The notes under the pieces were generated by a model. That model searched no databases, had not been told where the DNA came from, and worked only from the letters and a program-made list of their open reading frames with translations. The translations under genes and the position numbers were made by a program. Positions 1 to 7,743 of a stretch of DNA of 64,000 nucleotides are shown here, piece by piece. Location: NCBI RefSeq assembly GCF_002890895.1, contig NZ_POUL01000003.1, positions 434,001-498,000 on the forward strand. Direction: 5' to 3'. The number at the start of each line of letters is the position of its first letter. Position 1 is the stretch's first letter. The DNA comes from Stutzerimonas stutzeri (GTDB taxonomy: Bacteria; Pseudomonadota; Gammaproteobacteria; Pseudomonadales; Pseudomonadaceae).

Positions 1-232
1 GCCGACGGAATACATGCGCCAGCCAGCCGCGGGTGGTCGCGATCACTTCGTGACGGAAGCAGATCAATACTGCGAGCAATGTGCCGACGTGCACCGCAAC
101 GTCGAATGCCTGGCCCTGGTCGGGCCATCCAAGCACTTGCGAAGGAAGGATCAGGTGGGCGGAAGAGGAAATCGGGAGAAATTCGGTAATGCCCTGCACC
201 AGGGACAGAATAATCAGGTGAAGCCAATCCAT
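1..232 (-). CDS. uppP: Undecaprenyl-diphosphatase UppP (BacA), 5' part only
   Basis: This is the N-terminal 77 residues of an integral membrane phosphatase that recycles undecaprenyl pyrophosphate to the monophosphate carrier used for peptidoglycan and O-antigen; loss of activity raises bacitracin sensitivity in the family. The reading frame runs off the left edge of the window, so the C-terminal three quarters is missing here. Translation from the ATG at 232 begins [14 protein letters not shown] and continues with the family signature [14 protein letters not shown] at residues 13-26, which carries active-site residues. The next stretch, including the segment [11 protein letters not shown], is a typical second hydrophobic segment. 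It lies downstream of yejK on the same strand, 182 bp away. The motif match is strong; only completeness is unknown. Confidence 0.93.
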   Translation of the reverse strand, partial: MDWLHLIILSLVQGITEFLPISSSAHLILPSQVLGWPDQGQAFDVAVHVGTLLAVLICFRHEVIATTRGWLAHVFRR

Positions 233-285
233 TGTGATTCCTTAGCCGTTACGGATAGAGCGGGGGGTTGCGGCAGCGATAAGCA

Positions 286-306
286 GCCATCTGACTGGCA
301 GATGGC
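286..306 (-). terminator. Hairpin between yejK and uppP
   Basis: An 8-bp perfect inverted repeat, GCCATCTG at 286-293 and CAGATGGC at 299-306, has a 5-nt loop. It lies in the 182-bp gap downstream of yejK and upstream of uppP, both on the minus strand. There is no strong T-run on the minus side, so it may be a weak terminator of yejK or a processing site. Confidence 0.35.
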
Positions 307-414
307 CGTTTCATTCCAGCGGGAAGGCAGATTTTCGTAGCGAGAGTGCCTTGCGCGGGCTTGGCCCAGAGCTTCAGCAGTCTCCGACCTGAACAGGCGT
401 CGCTGCCCGGCGCC

Positions 415-1422
415 TTATCCCTTGCGGCGCTTGAGTTGATCGGTCAGCTGCGTCGGCAGGTTGCGGATGATCAACATGTCGCGGGCTTCGTCGTACTCGA
501 CTTTCGAGCCCAGCAGGTGTGATTCGAAGCTGATCGACAGCCCCTCGGCACGCCCGGTGAACCGCTGAAACTGGTTCAGGGTGCGCTTGTCAGCGGGAAT
601 CTCCGGCGAAAGGCCATAGTCCTTGTTGCGGATGTGGTCGTAGAAGGCGCGCGGCCGCTCCTCGTCGATGACTCCGGACAATTCTTCCAGTGACATAGGT
701 TCGCCGATCTTGGCCTGACTGCTGGCGTAACCCACCAGTGCGCTGGTTTTCTCACGTGCCTTTTCGTCGGGCAGGTCTTCGCTCTCGACGTAATCGCTGA
801 AGGCCTTGAGAAGCGTGCGCGTTTCGCCCGGGCCGTCGACGCCTTCCTGGCAACCGATGAAGTCGCGGAAGTACTCGGACACCTTCTTGCCGTTCTTGCC
901 CTTGATGAAGGAGATGTACTGCCTGGACTGCTTGTTGTTCTTCCACTCGGAGATGTTGATGCGTGTCGCCAGATGCAGTTGCCCCAGGTCGAGGTGTCTG
1001 GCTTCGGCCACATCCAGTGCGTCGGTCACGGTCACGCCATTGCTGTGATGCAGCAGGGCGATGGCCAGGTAATCGGTCATACCTTGCTGGTAGTGAGCGA
1101 ACAGCACGTGGCCGCCGGTTGACAGGTTGGACTCCTCCATCAGCTTCTGCAGATGCTCGACCGCCTGGCGGCTGAACGCGGTGAAGTCCTGATTGCCTTC
1201 CATGTACTGCGCGAGCCAGCCGCTGAAGGGGTAGGCACCGGATTCCTCATGGAAGAAGCCCCAGGCCTTGCCCTGCTTGGCGTTGTAGCTCTCGTTGAGA
1301 TCGGCCAGCAGGTTCTCGATGGCCTGAGAATCGCCCAGCTCCGAGTCGCGGGCATGGAGAACGGCAGGCGTGCCGTCCGGCTTTTTTTCGATCAGGTGAA
1401 CGATGCAGTGGCGAATCGGCAT
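415..1422 (-). CDS. yejK: Nucleoid-associated protein YejK (NdpA family)
   Basis: This 335-residue protein belongs to the nucleoid-associated NdpA/YejK family, found bound to the nucleoid in Escherichia coli; its exact biochemical role is not settled. The length matches the family (335 residues in E. coli). The start chosen is the ATG at 1422, giving [17 protein letters not shown], the conserved family N-terminus. The open frame continues upstream to 1764, but that extension is unlike the family and overlaps the promoter side of the divergent MFS gene. The C-terminus is strongly basic (LKRRKG), consistent with DNA association. Upstream of the start is a 148-bp gap shared with the divergent transporter gene at 1571. 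Confidence 0.92.
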   Translation of the reverse strand: MPIRHCIVHLIEKKPDGTPAVLHARDSELGDSQAIENLLADLNESYNAKQGKAWGFFHEESGAYPFSGWLAQYMEGNQDFTAFSRQAVEHLQKLMEESNLSTGGHVLFAHYQQGMTDYLAIALLHHSNGVTVTDALDVAEARHLDLGQLHLATRINISEWKNNKQSRQYISFIKGKNGKKVSEYFRDFIGCQEGVDGPGETRTLLKAFSDYVESEDLPDEKAREKTSALVGYASSQAKIGEPMSLEELSGVIDEERPRAFYDHIRNKDYGLSPEIPADKRTLNQFQRFTGRAEGLSISFESHLLGSKVEYDEARDMLIIRNLPTQLTDQLKRRKG

Positions 1423-1570
1423 GGGGTACTCGCGTCGGGAAAGGCAGACAGGCGGCAGTTTACCCGAGCAAACCCGCCACTCGTCGTTCACTGAGTAAAA
1501 AGGGGAGGTGGATGACGGGGTGGTTGCGAGTAAGATGAATCCCCCTCGATTTTTGCAAAGTGTGTCAGCG

Positions 1571-2782
1571 ATGAATGCGATTTGGCGCAACAGTACCTGG
1601 ATCCTGCTGGGCGGCTCCTTGATCCTTGCTCTTTCCTTGGGGATCCGGCATGGGTTCGGCCTTTTTCTGCCACCGATGAGCGCCGAATTCGGCTGGGGGC
1701 GTGAAACCTTTGCGTTTGCCATTGCCTTGCAGAATCTGATCTGGGGCCTGGCGCAGCCGGTCACCGGCGCGCTGGCGGACCGTTTTGGTGTGGCACGTGC
1801 AGTGCTGCTCGGTGGTGTGCTCTACGCGGTCGGCCTGTTGCTGATGGCGGGCGCGGATTCGCCGGTTTCGTTGTCACTCAGCGCTGGCCTGCTGATCGGA
1901 CTGGGGCTTTCCGGAACCTCCTTTTCCGTGATCCTTGGTGCAGTCGGGCGCGCGGTGCCGGTCGAAAAACGCAGCATGGCGATGGGTATTGCCAGCGCAG
2001 CGGGTTCGTTCGGGCAGTTTGCCATGCTGCCTGGCACGCTTGGTCTGATTGGCTGGTTGGGCTGGTCGTCGGCCTTGCTGGCGCTGGGCTTGCTGGTGGC
2101 GCTGATCATGCCGCTGGCGCTGATGCTGCGCAGCGGACCAGCAGCGCCGGTGACCGGCCCGCAGCAAACGCTGATGGAGGCGCTGCGTGAAGCGGTCAGC
2201 CATTCCGGCTTCCGGCTGCTGGCGCTGGGTTTCTTTGTCTGCGGGTTTCAGGTGGTGTTCATCGGTATTCACTTGCCGGCCTATCTGGTCGACAAGCAGC
2301 TGCCTGCGATGGCCGGCACGACCGTTCTGGCACTGGTTGGACTGTTTAACATTATCGGCACCTACACGGCGGGCTGGCTGGGCGGTTGTTATTCGAAGCC
2401 GAAATTGCTGACGGCGCTTTATCTGGCTCGGGCCGTGGTAATCAGCGCGTTTTTCTTTGCACCGCTGACGCTGTGGACCGCCTATGCCTTCGGCATCGCC
2501 ATGGGGCTGTTGTGGCTCTCTACCGTGCCCTTGACCAACGGCACGGTCGCTACGCTGTTTGGCGTGCGCAATTTGTCGATGTTGGGCGGCATCGTGTTTC
2601 TGTTCCACCAGATCGGTTCGTTCTTCGGTGGCTGGCTGGGCGGCTGGGTCTATGACACGACTGGCAGTTACGACCTGGTCTGGCAGATTTCCATCGCGCT
2701 GAGCCTGATGGCTGCAGCACTCAACTGGCCGATTCGTGAGCAGCCGGTCGAGCGTGTGCGCTTGGCGGCAGGTATGGCCTGA
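1571..2782 (+). CDS. MFS transporter
   Basis: This is a 403-residue major facilitator superfamily permease with about 12 hydrophobic segments. The cytoplasmic loop between TM2 and TM3 carries the motif-A-like sequence [11 protein letters not shown] at residues 67-76. The general type resembles monocarboxylate or oxalate/formate-antiporter-like MFS proteins of pseudomonads, but the substrate cannot be read from sequence. I chose the ATG at 1571 ([10 protein letters not shown]). An in-frame ATG at 1535 and a GTG at 1508 would add a polar extension before the first membrane segment. Its stop codon overlaps the start of the 40-codon ORF at 2782 (TGATG), so the two are probably translationally coupled. 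Confidence 0.88.
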   Translation: MNAIWRNSTWILLGGSLILALSLGIRHGFGLFLPPMSAEFGWGRETFAFAIALQNLIWGLAQPVTGALADRFGVARAVLLGGVLYAVGLLLMAGADSPVSLSLSAGLLIGLGLSGTSFSVILGAVGRAVPVEKRSMAMGIASAAGSFGQFAMLPGTLGLIGWLGWSSALLALGLLVALIMPLALMLRSGPAAPVTGPQQTLMEALREAVSHSGFRLLALGFFVCGFQVVFIGIHLPAYLVDKQLPAMAGTTVLALVGLFNIIGTYTAGWLGGCYSKPKLLTALYLARAVVISAFFFAPLTLWTAYAFGIAMGLLWLSTVPLTNGTVATLFGVRNLSMLGGIVFLFHQIGSFFGGWLGGWVYDTTGSYDLVWQISIALSLMAAALNWPIREQPVERVRLAAGMA

Positions 2783-2904
2783 TGCGCCGCGGCTGGTTAT
2801 GGGCATGCGGCGCCATGTTGGCGTCGCTGCTTTTGGTCGCGGCCTGGTGGGGCTGGCAGCAGGGTGGCCTGGCACTGTTGCAACTGGGTGTAGGGATCTG
2901 TTGA
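2782..2904 (+). CDS. 40-residue putative membrane peptide coupled to MFS gene
   Basis: This short ORF begins at an ATG whose A is the last base of the MFS stop codon. The predicted peptide starts [20 protein letters not shown] and continues through a tryptophan-rich stretch (AAWWGWQQGG) to end in VGIC. It has a positive N-terminus followed by one hydrophobic helix of about 18 residues, so it looks like a single-pass membrane peptide with its N-terminus inside. Overlapping TGATG is a common sign of translational coupling and is the main argument that it is real. No function is recognised. It could be a small subunit or regulator of the transporter, or a chance ORF; homologue conservation would decide. 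Confidence 0.5.
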   Translation: MRRGWLWACGAMLASLLLVAAWWGWQQGGLALLQLGVGIC

Positions 2905-3052
2905 TCAATCGTTCGGGTAGTTTTTGCTTCTGTTAGGGAATCAATTGCGCAACGGATGGCTCCAACAGGCGAGACGAAGGAAGGTTGTCGTTGAATCGTA
3001 ACTTAAGGCCTGTAAAAAGCTGCGGCATGCAGTTATCTGGAGCTACCGAACC

Positions 3053-3244
3053 ATGTCCACTCTTACCGAACTCGCCCAACAGATTGCCCAGCTCTATCCG
3101 CTGCAGGACAAACGCGTCGGCAAGCGCTATCGCGTCGTCGGCGAACTCGCCGGGATGACCGAGCTGGAAGAAATCAACGGGGAGCCGAGGTATATCCAGA
3201 CGCTGGCCCTGAAAGATCGCCAGCGCTGGGATATTGCCGTCTGA
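3053..3244 (+). CDS. Conserved hypothetical protein, 63 residues
   Basis: This small soluble protein starts MSTLTELAQQIAQLYPLQDK and ends RQRWDIAV. It has no signal peptide, membrane segment or cysteine. Composition is normal for a cytosolic protein (balanced charged residues, one central GELAGMTELEEING segment), and the ORF has its own 148-bp upstream gap, so I take it as a real gene. The start is preceded by GGAGC about 8 bases upstream (3039-3043), an acceptable ribosome binding site. I do not recognise the family. It is convergent with rlmF, and the short hairpin at 3258-3282 lies between them. Confidence 0.62.
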   Translation: MSTLTELAQQIAQLYPLQDKRVGKRYRVVGELAGMTELEEINGEPRYIQTLALKDRQRWDIAV

Positions 3245-3257
3245 AGTAAGTTGCTCA

Positions 3258-3282
3258 GCTGATCATTCGGAAAGCGATCAGC
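3258..3282. terminator. Inverted repeat between convergent genes
   Basis: GCTGATC at 3258-3264 pairs with GATCAGC at 3276-3282 across an 11-nt loop, in the 50-bp gap between the convergent small gene and rlmF. There is no T-run, so a terminator role is only a guess from position. Confidence 0.3.
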
Positions 3283-3294
3283 CCTACTTGCGAC

Positions 3295-4281
3295 TCACCA
3301 GTGATCACTCCGCCACTTCGCGCGCTGTTCATTATCGAGGTAGGTCCAGGCCACGAAGCGGCTGCGCTTTTGCCCCTGGGACATTTCGCATACGCGTACT
3401 TGTTGGGCGCCAAGCTTCTTGAGCCGAGCCTGTAGAGCCTGCACGTTGCTCGCTTTCGAAACCAGCGTGCTGAACCAGCAGACTTGTTGGCTCACGCCAC
3501 GACTTTCTTCCGCCAGCAGCGCGATAAATGCTGCCTCTCCACCTTCACACCAGAGTTCCGCTGCCTGACCGCCGAAGTTAAGCGCGGGCAGTTTGCGCTT
3601 GGGGTCGAGCTTGCCAAGGTTGCGCCACTTTCGCTGGCTGCCACTGCTGGCTTCTGCTTGCGAGGCATGGAAGGGTGGATTGCAGAGTGTGACGTCGAAG
3701 CGATCGTCGGCCTGCAGCAGAATCTCAAATACGTGGCGAGGGTGCTGCTGCGCGCGCAGTTCAATGCTCTTGCCGAGCTTGTTCGCGGTGACGATGGTAC
3801 GGGCCGAAGCCAGCGCCGTTGCGTCGATATCGGACCCGGTAAAACGCCAGCCGTATTCGCGCAGACCGATCAACGGGTAAATGCAGTTGGCGCCGGTGCC
3901 GATGTCCAGTGCGTGAATGCTTGCGCCGCGCGGAATCTCACCAGCGTTTTCGTCAGCCAGCAAGTCGGCCAGACCGTGCAGATAGTCGGCCCGGCCTGGT
4001 ATCGGCGGGCACAGGTAACCCGGCGGTATATCCCAGTGCACGATTCCGTAGAACTGTTTGAGCAGTGCGCGATTGAAGACGCGGACTGCCTCCGGATCGG
4101 CAAAATTGATGCTTTGCTTGCCGTAGGGATTGAGAATGACGAACCTCGCCAACTCGGGGCTGCCCGCTATCAGCGCCGGAAAGTCATAGCGCCCGGTATG
4201 GCGGTTACGAGGGTGCAGCACGGCCTTCTCGACCGCTGGCTTGGCCTTGCGCGGTGGCGGTGTGGCGGGTCTGGATGTCAT
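3295..4281 (-). CDS. rlmF: 23S rRNA (adenine1618-N6)-methyltransferase RlmF
   Basis: This 328-residue SAM-dependent enzyme methylates N6 of A1618 in 23S rRNA (YbiN family). The SAM-binding motif I is seen as [10 protein letters not shown] at residues 124-133 and the adenine-N6 methyltransferase catalytic motif as NPPF at 201-204. The family-typical core begins at [15 protein letters not shown] near residue 23, after a basic proline-rich N-terminus. The length is close to the E. coli enzyme (308), with the N-terminal basic tail accounting for most of the excess. It sits alone on the minus strand, 45 bp downstream of the next minus-strand gene, an MFS transporter; co-transcription is possible. 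Confidence 0.93.
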   Translation of the reverse strand: MTSRPATPPPRKAKPAVEKAVLHPRNRHTGRYDFPALIAGSPELARFVILNPYGKQSINFADPEAVRVFNRALLKQFYGIVHWDIPPGYLCPPIPGRADYLHGLADLLADENAGEIPRGASIHALDIGTGANCIYPLIGLREYGWRFTGSDIDATALASARTIVTANKLGKSIELRAQQHPRHVFEILLQADDRFDVTLCNPPFHASQAEASSGSQRKWRNLGKLDPKRKLPALNFGGQAAELWCEGGEAAFIALLAEESRGVSQQVCWFSTLVSKASNVQALQARLKKLGAQQVRVCEMSQGQKRSRFVAWTYLDNEQRAKWRSDHW

Positions 4282-4326
4282 GGTCGGCTGCCGCTGGCTG
4301 TAAAAGTTCGTATTGTCCCACAGCTT

Positions 4327-5496
4327 TCAGGCCCGACGTGGCACCAGCAGCATCCATACCAGCCCCCATAGCAGCGCGCCGGCACCGAGCCAGAAGGCGC
4401 TGTGCAGGGAACCGCCCATGCTTAGCCAGACGCCAGTAAGCCAGGGGCCGGCCAGTTGCGTCAGGCTGTAGAGTGCAATCAGCGCTGCTGACAGTCGCGG
4501 TCCCTGGTGCGGATGAAGGGCGCGTGCCAGGCGCTGGGTCAGCAACACGGTGCCAAGAAAGGTGCCGCCGACCAGGACGGCACATATCAGGATCCCCGGT
4601 GCGCCGGGCAGCAACAGCGCAGCCAGCACACCGACCAGTTGCGTGACATAGCTGAAGCGCAGTGCCAGCGTATCGCCGAGCAGAGCGCCGAGGCGGTTCC
4701 AGAGCCAGGGTGAGGGCAGGGTAGCCAGTGCGACCACCAACCAGCTGCTCTCCACCAGCATGTCTCCCGGTTCGACCTGCAACCGCGCAACCATCGGCAA
4801 GAAGGTCATCGGCAGGATATAACCCATGCCGGCGCCTGCATACGAGAGAAACAGCGGTGTACTGGCGCGGTCCAGCAGGCGCGCGCTCCGGGGCGTTGTG
4901 GTAGTGCTTTGGGGTTCTTCGGGAGGCAGGTCGAGGCTCGCCAGTTTGCGCCAGCCCCACCACGAAAGCGGGATAGACAGGATTGCCGCAGGCCACCAAC
5001 GATCAGCACCCTCGAGCACGCCGTTGCTTAAGCTGACCATCAGACTGGATACGATCAGCCCAACGCACGCGCCAAGATAGACCAGGCCACTGGATGAGAC
5101 GCGGCGATGACGCGCCAGCCACTCCAGCAGCAGCGAGGGAGCCTGCACAAAAACCAGCCCATTGCTGATGCCATTGAGCAGGCGCAGCGCTGAAAGCACC
5201 TCTACCGATTCGGCCTGGGTTTGCGCCAATGTGGTTCCGACATGCAGCACCAATGCCCAAGGCAAGCTCTGGCGAATCTGACCAACCTGGTGCCAGCGCA
5301 GAGCGAGCAGCGCGCCAATCAGGTAGCCCAGGTAATTCCAGCTGGCGACGCTCGCGCCCTGTTGCACGGTGAGCACGCCATCCTCTACCAGCCACGGCAG
5401 AAGCGGCGTGTAGACGAATCGCCCGAGGCCATGGACAACCAGTAGCAGGGCGGCACCCGCGAGCAGTGCCGGGAACAGGGAGGGGCGTTGAGACAT
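4327..5496 (-). CDS. YbfB/YjiJ-family MFS transporter
   Basis: This 389-residue permease has about 12 predicted membrane segments. The N-terminal segment (VVHGLGRFVYTPLLPWLVED) with a conserved GLGRFxYTPLLP pattern is characteristic of the YbfB/YjiJ group of MFS proteins. The C-terminus ends right after the last membrane helix (MLLVPRRA). The substrate of this group is not established. The ATG at 5496 gives a short polar leader (MSQRPSLF) before TM1, as expected. It is followed after 45 bp by rlmF on the same strand. It is unrelated in detail to the other MFS gene in this window at 1571. Confidence 0.85.
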   Translation of the reverse strand: MSQRPSLFPALLAGAALLLVVHGLGRFVYTPLLPWLVEDGVLTVQQGASVASWNYLGYLIGALLALRWHQVGQIRQSLPWALVLHVGTTLAQTQAESVEVLSALRLLNGISNGLVFVQAPSLLLEWLARHRRVSSSGLVYLGACVGLIVSSLMVSLSNGVLEGADRWWPAAILSIPLSWWGWRKLASLDLPPEEPQSTTTTPRSARLLDRASTPLFLSYAGAGMGYILPMTFLPMVARLQVEPGDMLVESSWLVVALATLPSPWLWNRLGALLGDTLALRFSYVTQLVGVLAALLLPGAPGILICAVLVGGTFLGTVLLTQRLARALHPHQGPRLSAALIALYSLTQLAGPWLTGVWLSMGGSLHSAFWLGAGALLWGLVWMLLVPRRA

Positions 5497-5669
5497 TGAC
5501 GACGAACCATGCGGGCGAAGAGACCGAACAGCTTAACGGCGCGCCTGGCAAAGGACCACGCTACTGATGGTTGAGAGGAACATTGCGAGTACGCGGATAA
5601 AGGCTACCCATCCCGCACCCCATTCTGGGACGGCCGAGCGGCGCCAGAGTGGATGTTTACCGCTCGCGG

Positions 5670-5966
5670 TTACGGATAGTCGAGAACGGATCTGATCTGC
5701 GCCAGGTTGCGCTCGATCCATTGCGGGTCGATCGCGCCCCAGTCGTGGATTCGGTACTGACCGGCGTTATGTCGCTCGCCGTCGTCCTGCGTAAAACTGC
5801 AGTCGATGTCCAGGTCGGCGAGGGCTGCCAACGTATCCTGCGCCGTTCTGCGCGGCATTCCGGTTGCTTCAACCAGGGCGGGCACGCTCGTGGCGGCACC
5901 GCTGTCAATCAGCCAGGCGACATACAAACGGCGATAAAAACTGCTTTTGGTTTTGCTGACTGTCAT
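5670..5966 (-). CDS. Small winged helix-turn-helix protein downstream of nhaD
   Basis: This 98-residue protein starts MTVSKTKSSFYRRLYVAWLID. A helix-turn-helix is visible around residues 28-50 (VPALVEATGMPRRTAQDTLAAL), followed by a likely wing (DGERHNAGQYRIHDWG) and a C-terminal helix. I associate it from memory with the winged-helix family Pfam HTH_43, a putative DNA-binding family without an assigned target. The frame is open upstream to 6224, but that part lies inside nhaD in another frame and is not protein-like. The ATG at 5966 lies 35 bp after the nhaD stop on the same strand, so the two genes probably share a transcript. It could regulate the antiporter gene, but nothing in the sequence proves this. 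Confidence 0.78.
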   Translation of the reverse strand: MTVSKTKSSFYRRLYVAWLIDSGAATSVPALVEATGMPRRTAQDTLAALADLDIDCSFTQDDGERHNAGQYRIHDWGAIDPQWIERNLAQIRSVLDYP

Positions 5967-6001
5967 CACAGCTCCATAACAGTGGGGCCCGCCTGAGTGG
6001 T

Positions 6002-7384
6002 TCAACGCAGGGCGAGCATGCCTATATAGGTCACGGCGCCGGCTGTATAGCCGAGGAAAGCCAGCAGGCTGACGCGCTTGACGTACCAAGTGAAGCTGAT
6101 CTTTTCCATGCCCATGGCCGCAACGCCTGCGGCCGAACCAATGATCAGCGTGCTGCCACCCGTCCCGGCGCAATAGGCGAGCATCTCCCAGAAGTTGCCG
6201 TCGACGACGAACTGCGACAGCCAAGCGGCTTCAGCGGCTGGTGCGGCATCAAGGGTTTCCGGACTTACCAGCGGGTACATTTTCATCGAGCCGGCAACCA
6301 ATGGCACGTTGTCCACCACCGCCGACAGCAAGCCGATGCTGTAGTTGATCGGATAGATGTGCCCGAGCGAATCGCGCAGCGCCGTCGCGACCTGGGTCAA
6401 ATGACCGGCTGTAGCAAGCGCCGCAACGGCCAGCAAGATGCCAAGGAAGAACAGCACGCTCGGGGTATCGACCTTGCGCAGGACGCCCACGACCGAAAGC
6501 GGGTGCTTGTGATCGTCTTCTTTGTGACGGTGCAGAAACTCGGTAGTGACCCAGAGCACGCCGAGCCCGAACAGGATGCCCATATAAGGGGGCAGGTGGG
6601 TAACGGTCTTGAAGACCGGCACGAACACCAGCGCGCCGATACCGAGCGTTAATACCAGGTTGCGTTCGAACACCGTGGTCGTTGGCGGGTTACTTTCGGC
6701 CAGATGCGCTCTGGCACCTGGACGGGGCACTTCGCCTCGCATGCTGAAGCTGAGGATCAACAGCGGAACAAGCAGGCAGACCAGGCTCGGGATAAACAAT
6801 CCGACGATCACGCCCGAGGCGGTGATCTGGTTACCAATCCAGAGCATGGTGGTGGTGACGTCGCCAATCGGCGACCAGGCGCCGCCCGCGTTGGCGGCGA
6901 TCACCACGACGCCGACGAACAGCCAGCGTTCGGGACGGCCGCGGATCAGTTTGCGCAGCAGCGATACCATGACGATGGTAGTGGTCAGGTTGTCCAGCGC
7001 GGCGGACAGGAAGAAGGTCAGGAAGCCGATGATCCACAACAGGTGCACGCGCTTGCGCGTCTGGATCCGGTCAGTGATGACCTTGAAACCTTCGTGGGAA
7101 TCGATGAGTTCGACGATGGTCATGGCGCCGAGCAGGAAGAACAGAATCTCCGAGATTTCGCCCAGATGATGTCTCAGCGATTCGACTACAAAGGCTGAAG
7201 GTTCGCCTGGGTTATGCGCGGCAGATGGCAACAGTGGCACGATGGTTTCCGCACCGAGTATCAATGCAGTCCAGCACAGCACGGCTGTGAGGATTGCGGC
7301 GGCGGCCTTGTCAATTTTCAGCGGATGCTCGAAGGCTATGCATAGATAGCCCAGAACAAACAGAACAGCCATGAGTACATACAT
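6002..7384 (-). CDS. nhaD: Na+/H+ antiporter NhaD
   Basis: This 460-residue polytopic membrane protein is of the NhaD sodium:proton antiporter family (ion transporter superfamily, ArsB/CitM-like fold). Family-typical blocks include LGEISEILFFLLGAMTIVEL near residue 93, the SAALDNLTTTIVMVSLLRKL region, and the glycine-rich SYSIGLLSAVVDNVPLVAGS-like block (here NYSIGLLSAVVDNVPLVAG). The two DN motifs (ALDN and VVDN) followed by conserved polar residues match family patterns for ion-binding segments. NhaD exchanges cytoplasmic Na+ or Li+ for protons at alkaline pH in halotolerant bacteria. An unusually long untranslated stretch precedes it and a small winged-helix gene follows 35 bp downstream. 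Confidence 0.93.
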   Translation of the reverse strand: MYVLMAVLFVLGYLCIAFEHPLKIDKAAAAILTAVLCWTALILGAETIVPLLPSAAHNPGEPSAFVVESLRHHLGEISEILFFLLGAMTIVELIDSHEGFKVITDRIQTRKRVHLLWIIGFLTFFLSAALDNLTTTIVMVSLLRKLIRGRPERWLFVGVVVIAANAGGAWSPIGDVTTTMLWIGNQITASGVIVGLFIPSLVCLLVPLLILSFSMRGEVPRPGARAHLAESNPPTTTVFERNLVLTLGIGALVFVPVFKTVTHLPPYMGILFGLGVLWVTTEFLHRHKEDDHKHPLSVVGVLRKVDTPSVLFFLGILLAVAALATAGHLTQVATALRDSLGHIYPINYSIGLLSAVVDNVPLVAGSMKMYPLVSPETLDAAPAAEAAWLSQFVVDGNFWEMLAYCAGTGGSTLIIGSAAGVAAMGMEKISFTWYVKRVSLLAFLGYTAGAVTYIGMLALR

Positions 7385-7707
7385 CGGAGGGGCTCCATTT
7401 TTTATAAACCGTGCCGGGCCATTTCGGGTTGTTGTTCAGGCTCGGGGCTGACAGGCTTAAAAAATGGGCGACTGGCGGTGCGAGAGAATTAAGTAACCGC
7501 GGTACGGAAGGTTTTACCTGCGTCGTGAACGGCTGCGCGTAGGGCAAACCGCCTCGGGTTTGCTTCGCTGCTGACTTACTTCATGTCGTGGAGCTTTCCG
7601 CGTGGGTTCAGGCCTGTCAGTTGCAATTCGTTATTGTCGGATGCGGCATAGTGTACCAGCGGCGCTGAAAGCGACTTGTCATCAATCAAGCGCAGTTATC
7701 TAAGCAA
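7385..7707. other. Long gene-free leader region upstream of nhaD
   Basis: About 320 bp between the valS terminator and nhaD contain no credible gene. One clear hairpin is present: GCAAACC at 7544-7550 and GGTTTGC at 7557-7563 with a 6-nt loop, located about 160 bases upstream of the nhaD start. GGAG at 7387-7390 on the minus strand (reading CTCC) precedes the start more weakly. The length would allow a structured 5' leader. I compared it by eye with what I remember of ion riboswitch classes linked to antiporters and saw no clear match. Confidence 0.45.
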
Positions 7708-7736
7708 AAAGGCCAGCACATCAAGTGCTGGCCTTT
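7708..7736 (-). terminator. Rho-independent terminator of valS
   Basis: A 12-bp perfect stem, AAAGGCCAGCAC at 7708-7719 and GTGCTGGCCTTT at 7725-7736, has a 5-nt loop. Read on the minus strand it ends in CCTTTTTG, a good T-run, and begins 7 bases after the valS stop. Confidence 0.9.
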
Positions 7737-7743
7737 CGCTTGT

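Noticed and set aside
1874-2908. A 344-codon minus-strand frame antisense to the MFS gene
   Set aside because: The product is dominated by Q, R, H and P, as expected for the reverse of membrane-helix codons.
7385-7640. A known Na+ or Li+ riboswitch in the nhaD leader
   Set aside because: I compared the leader by eye with remembered features of antiporter-linked riboswitches and saw no convincing conserved core. It stays a finding about an unexplained leader only.
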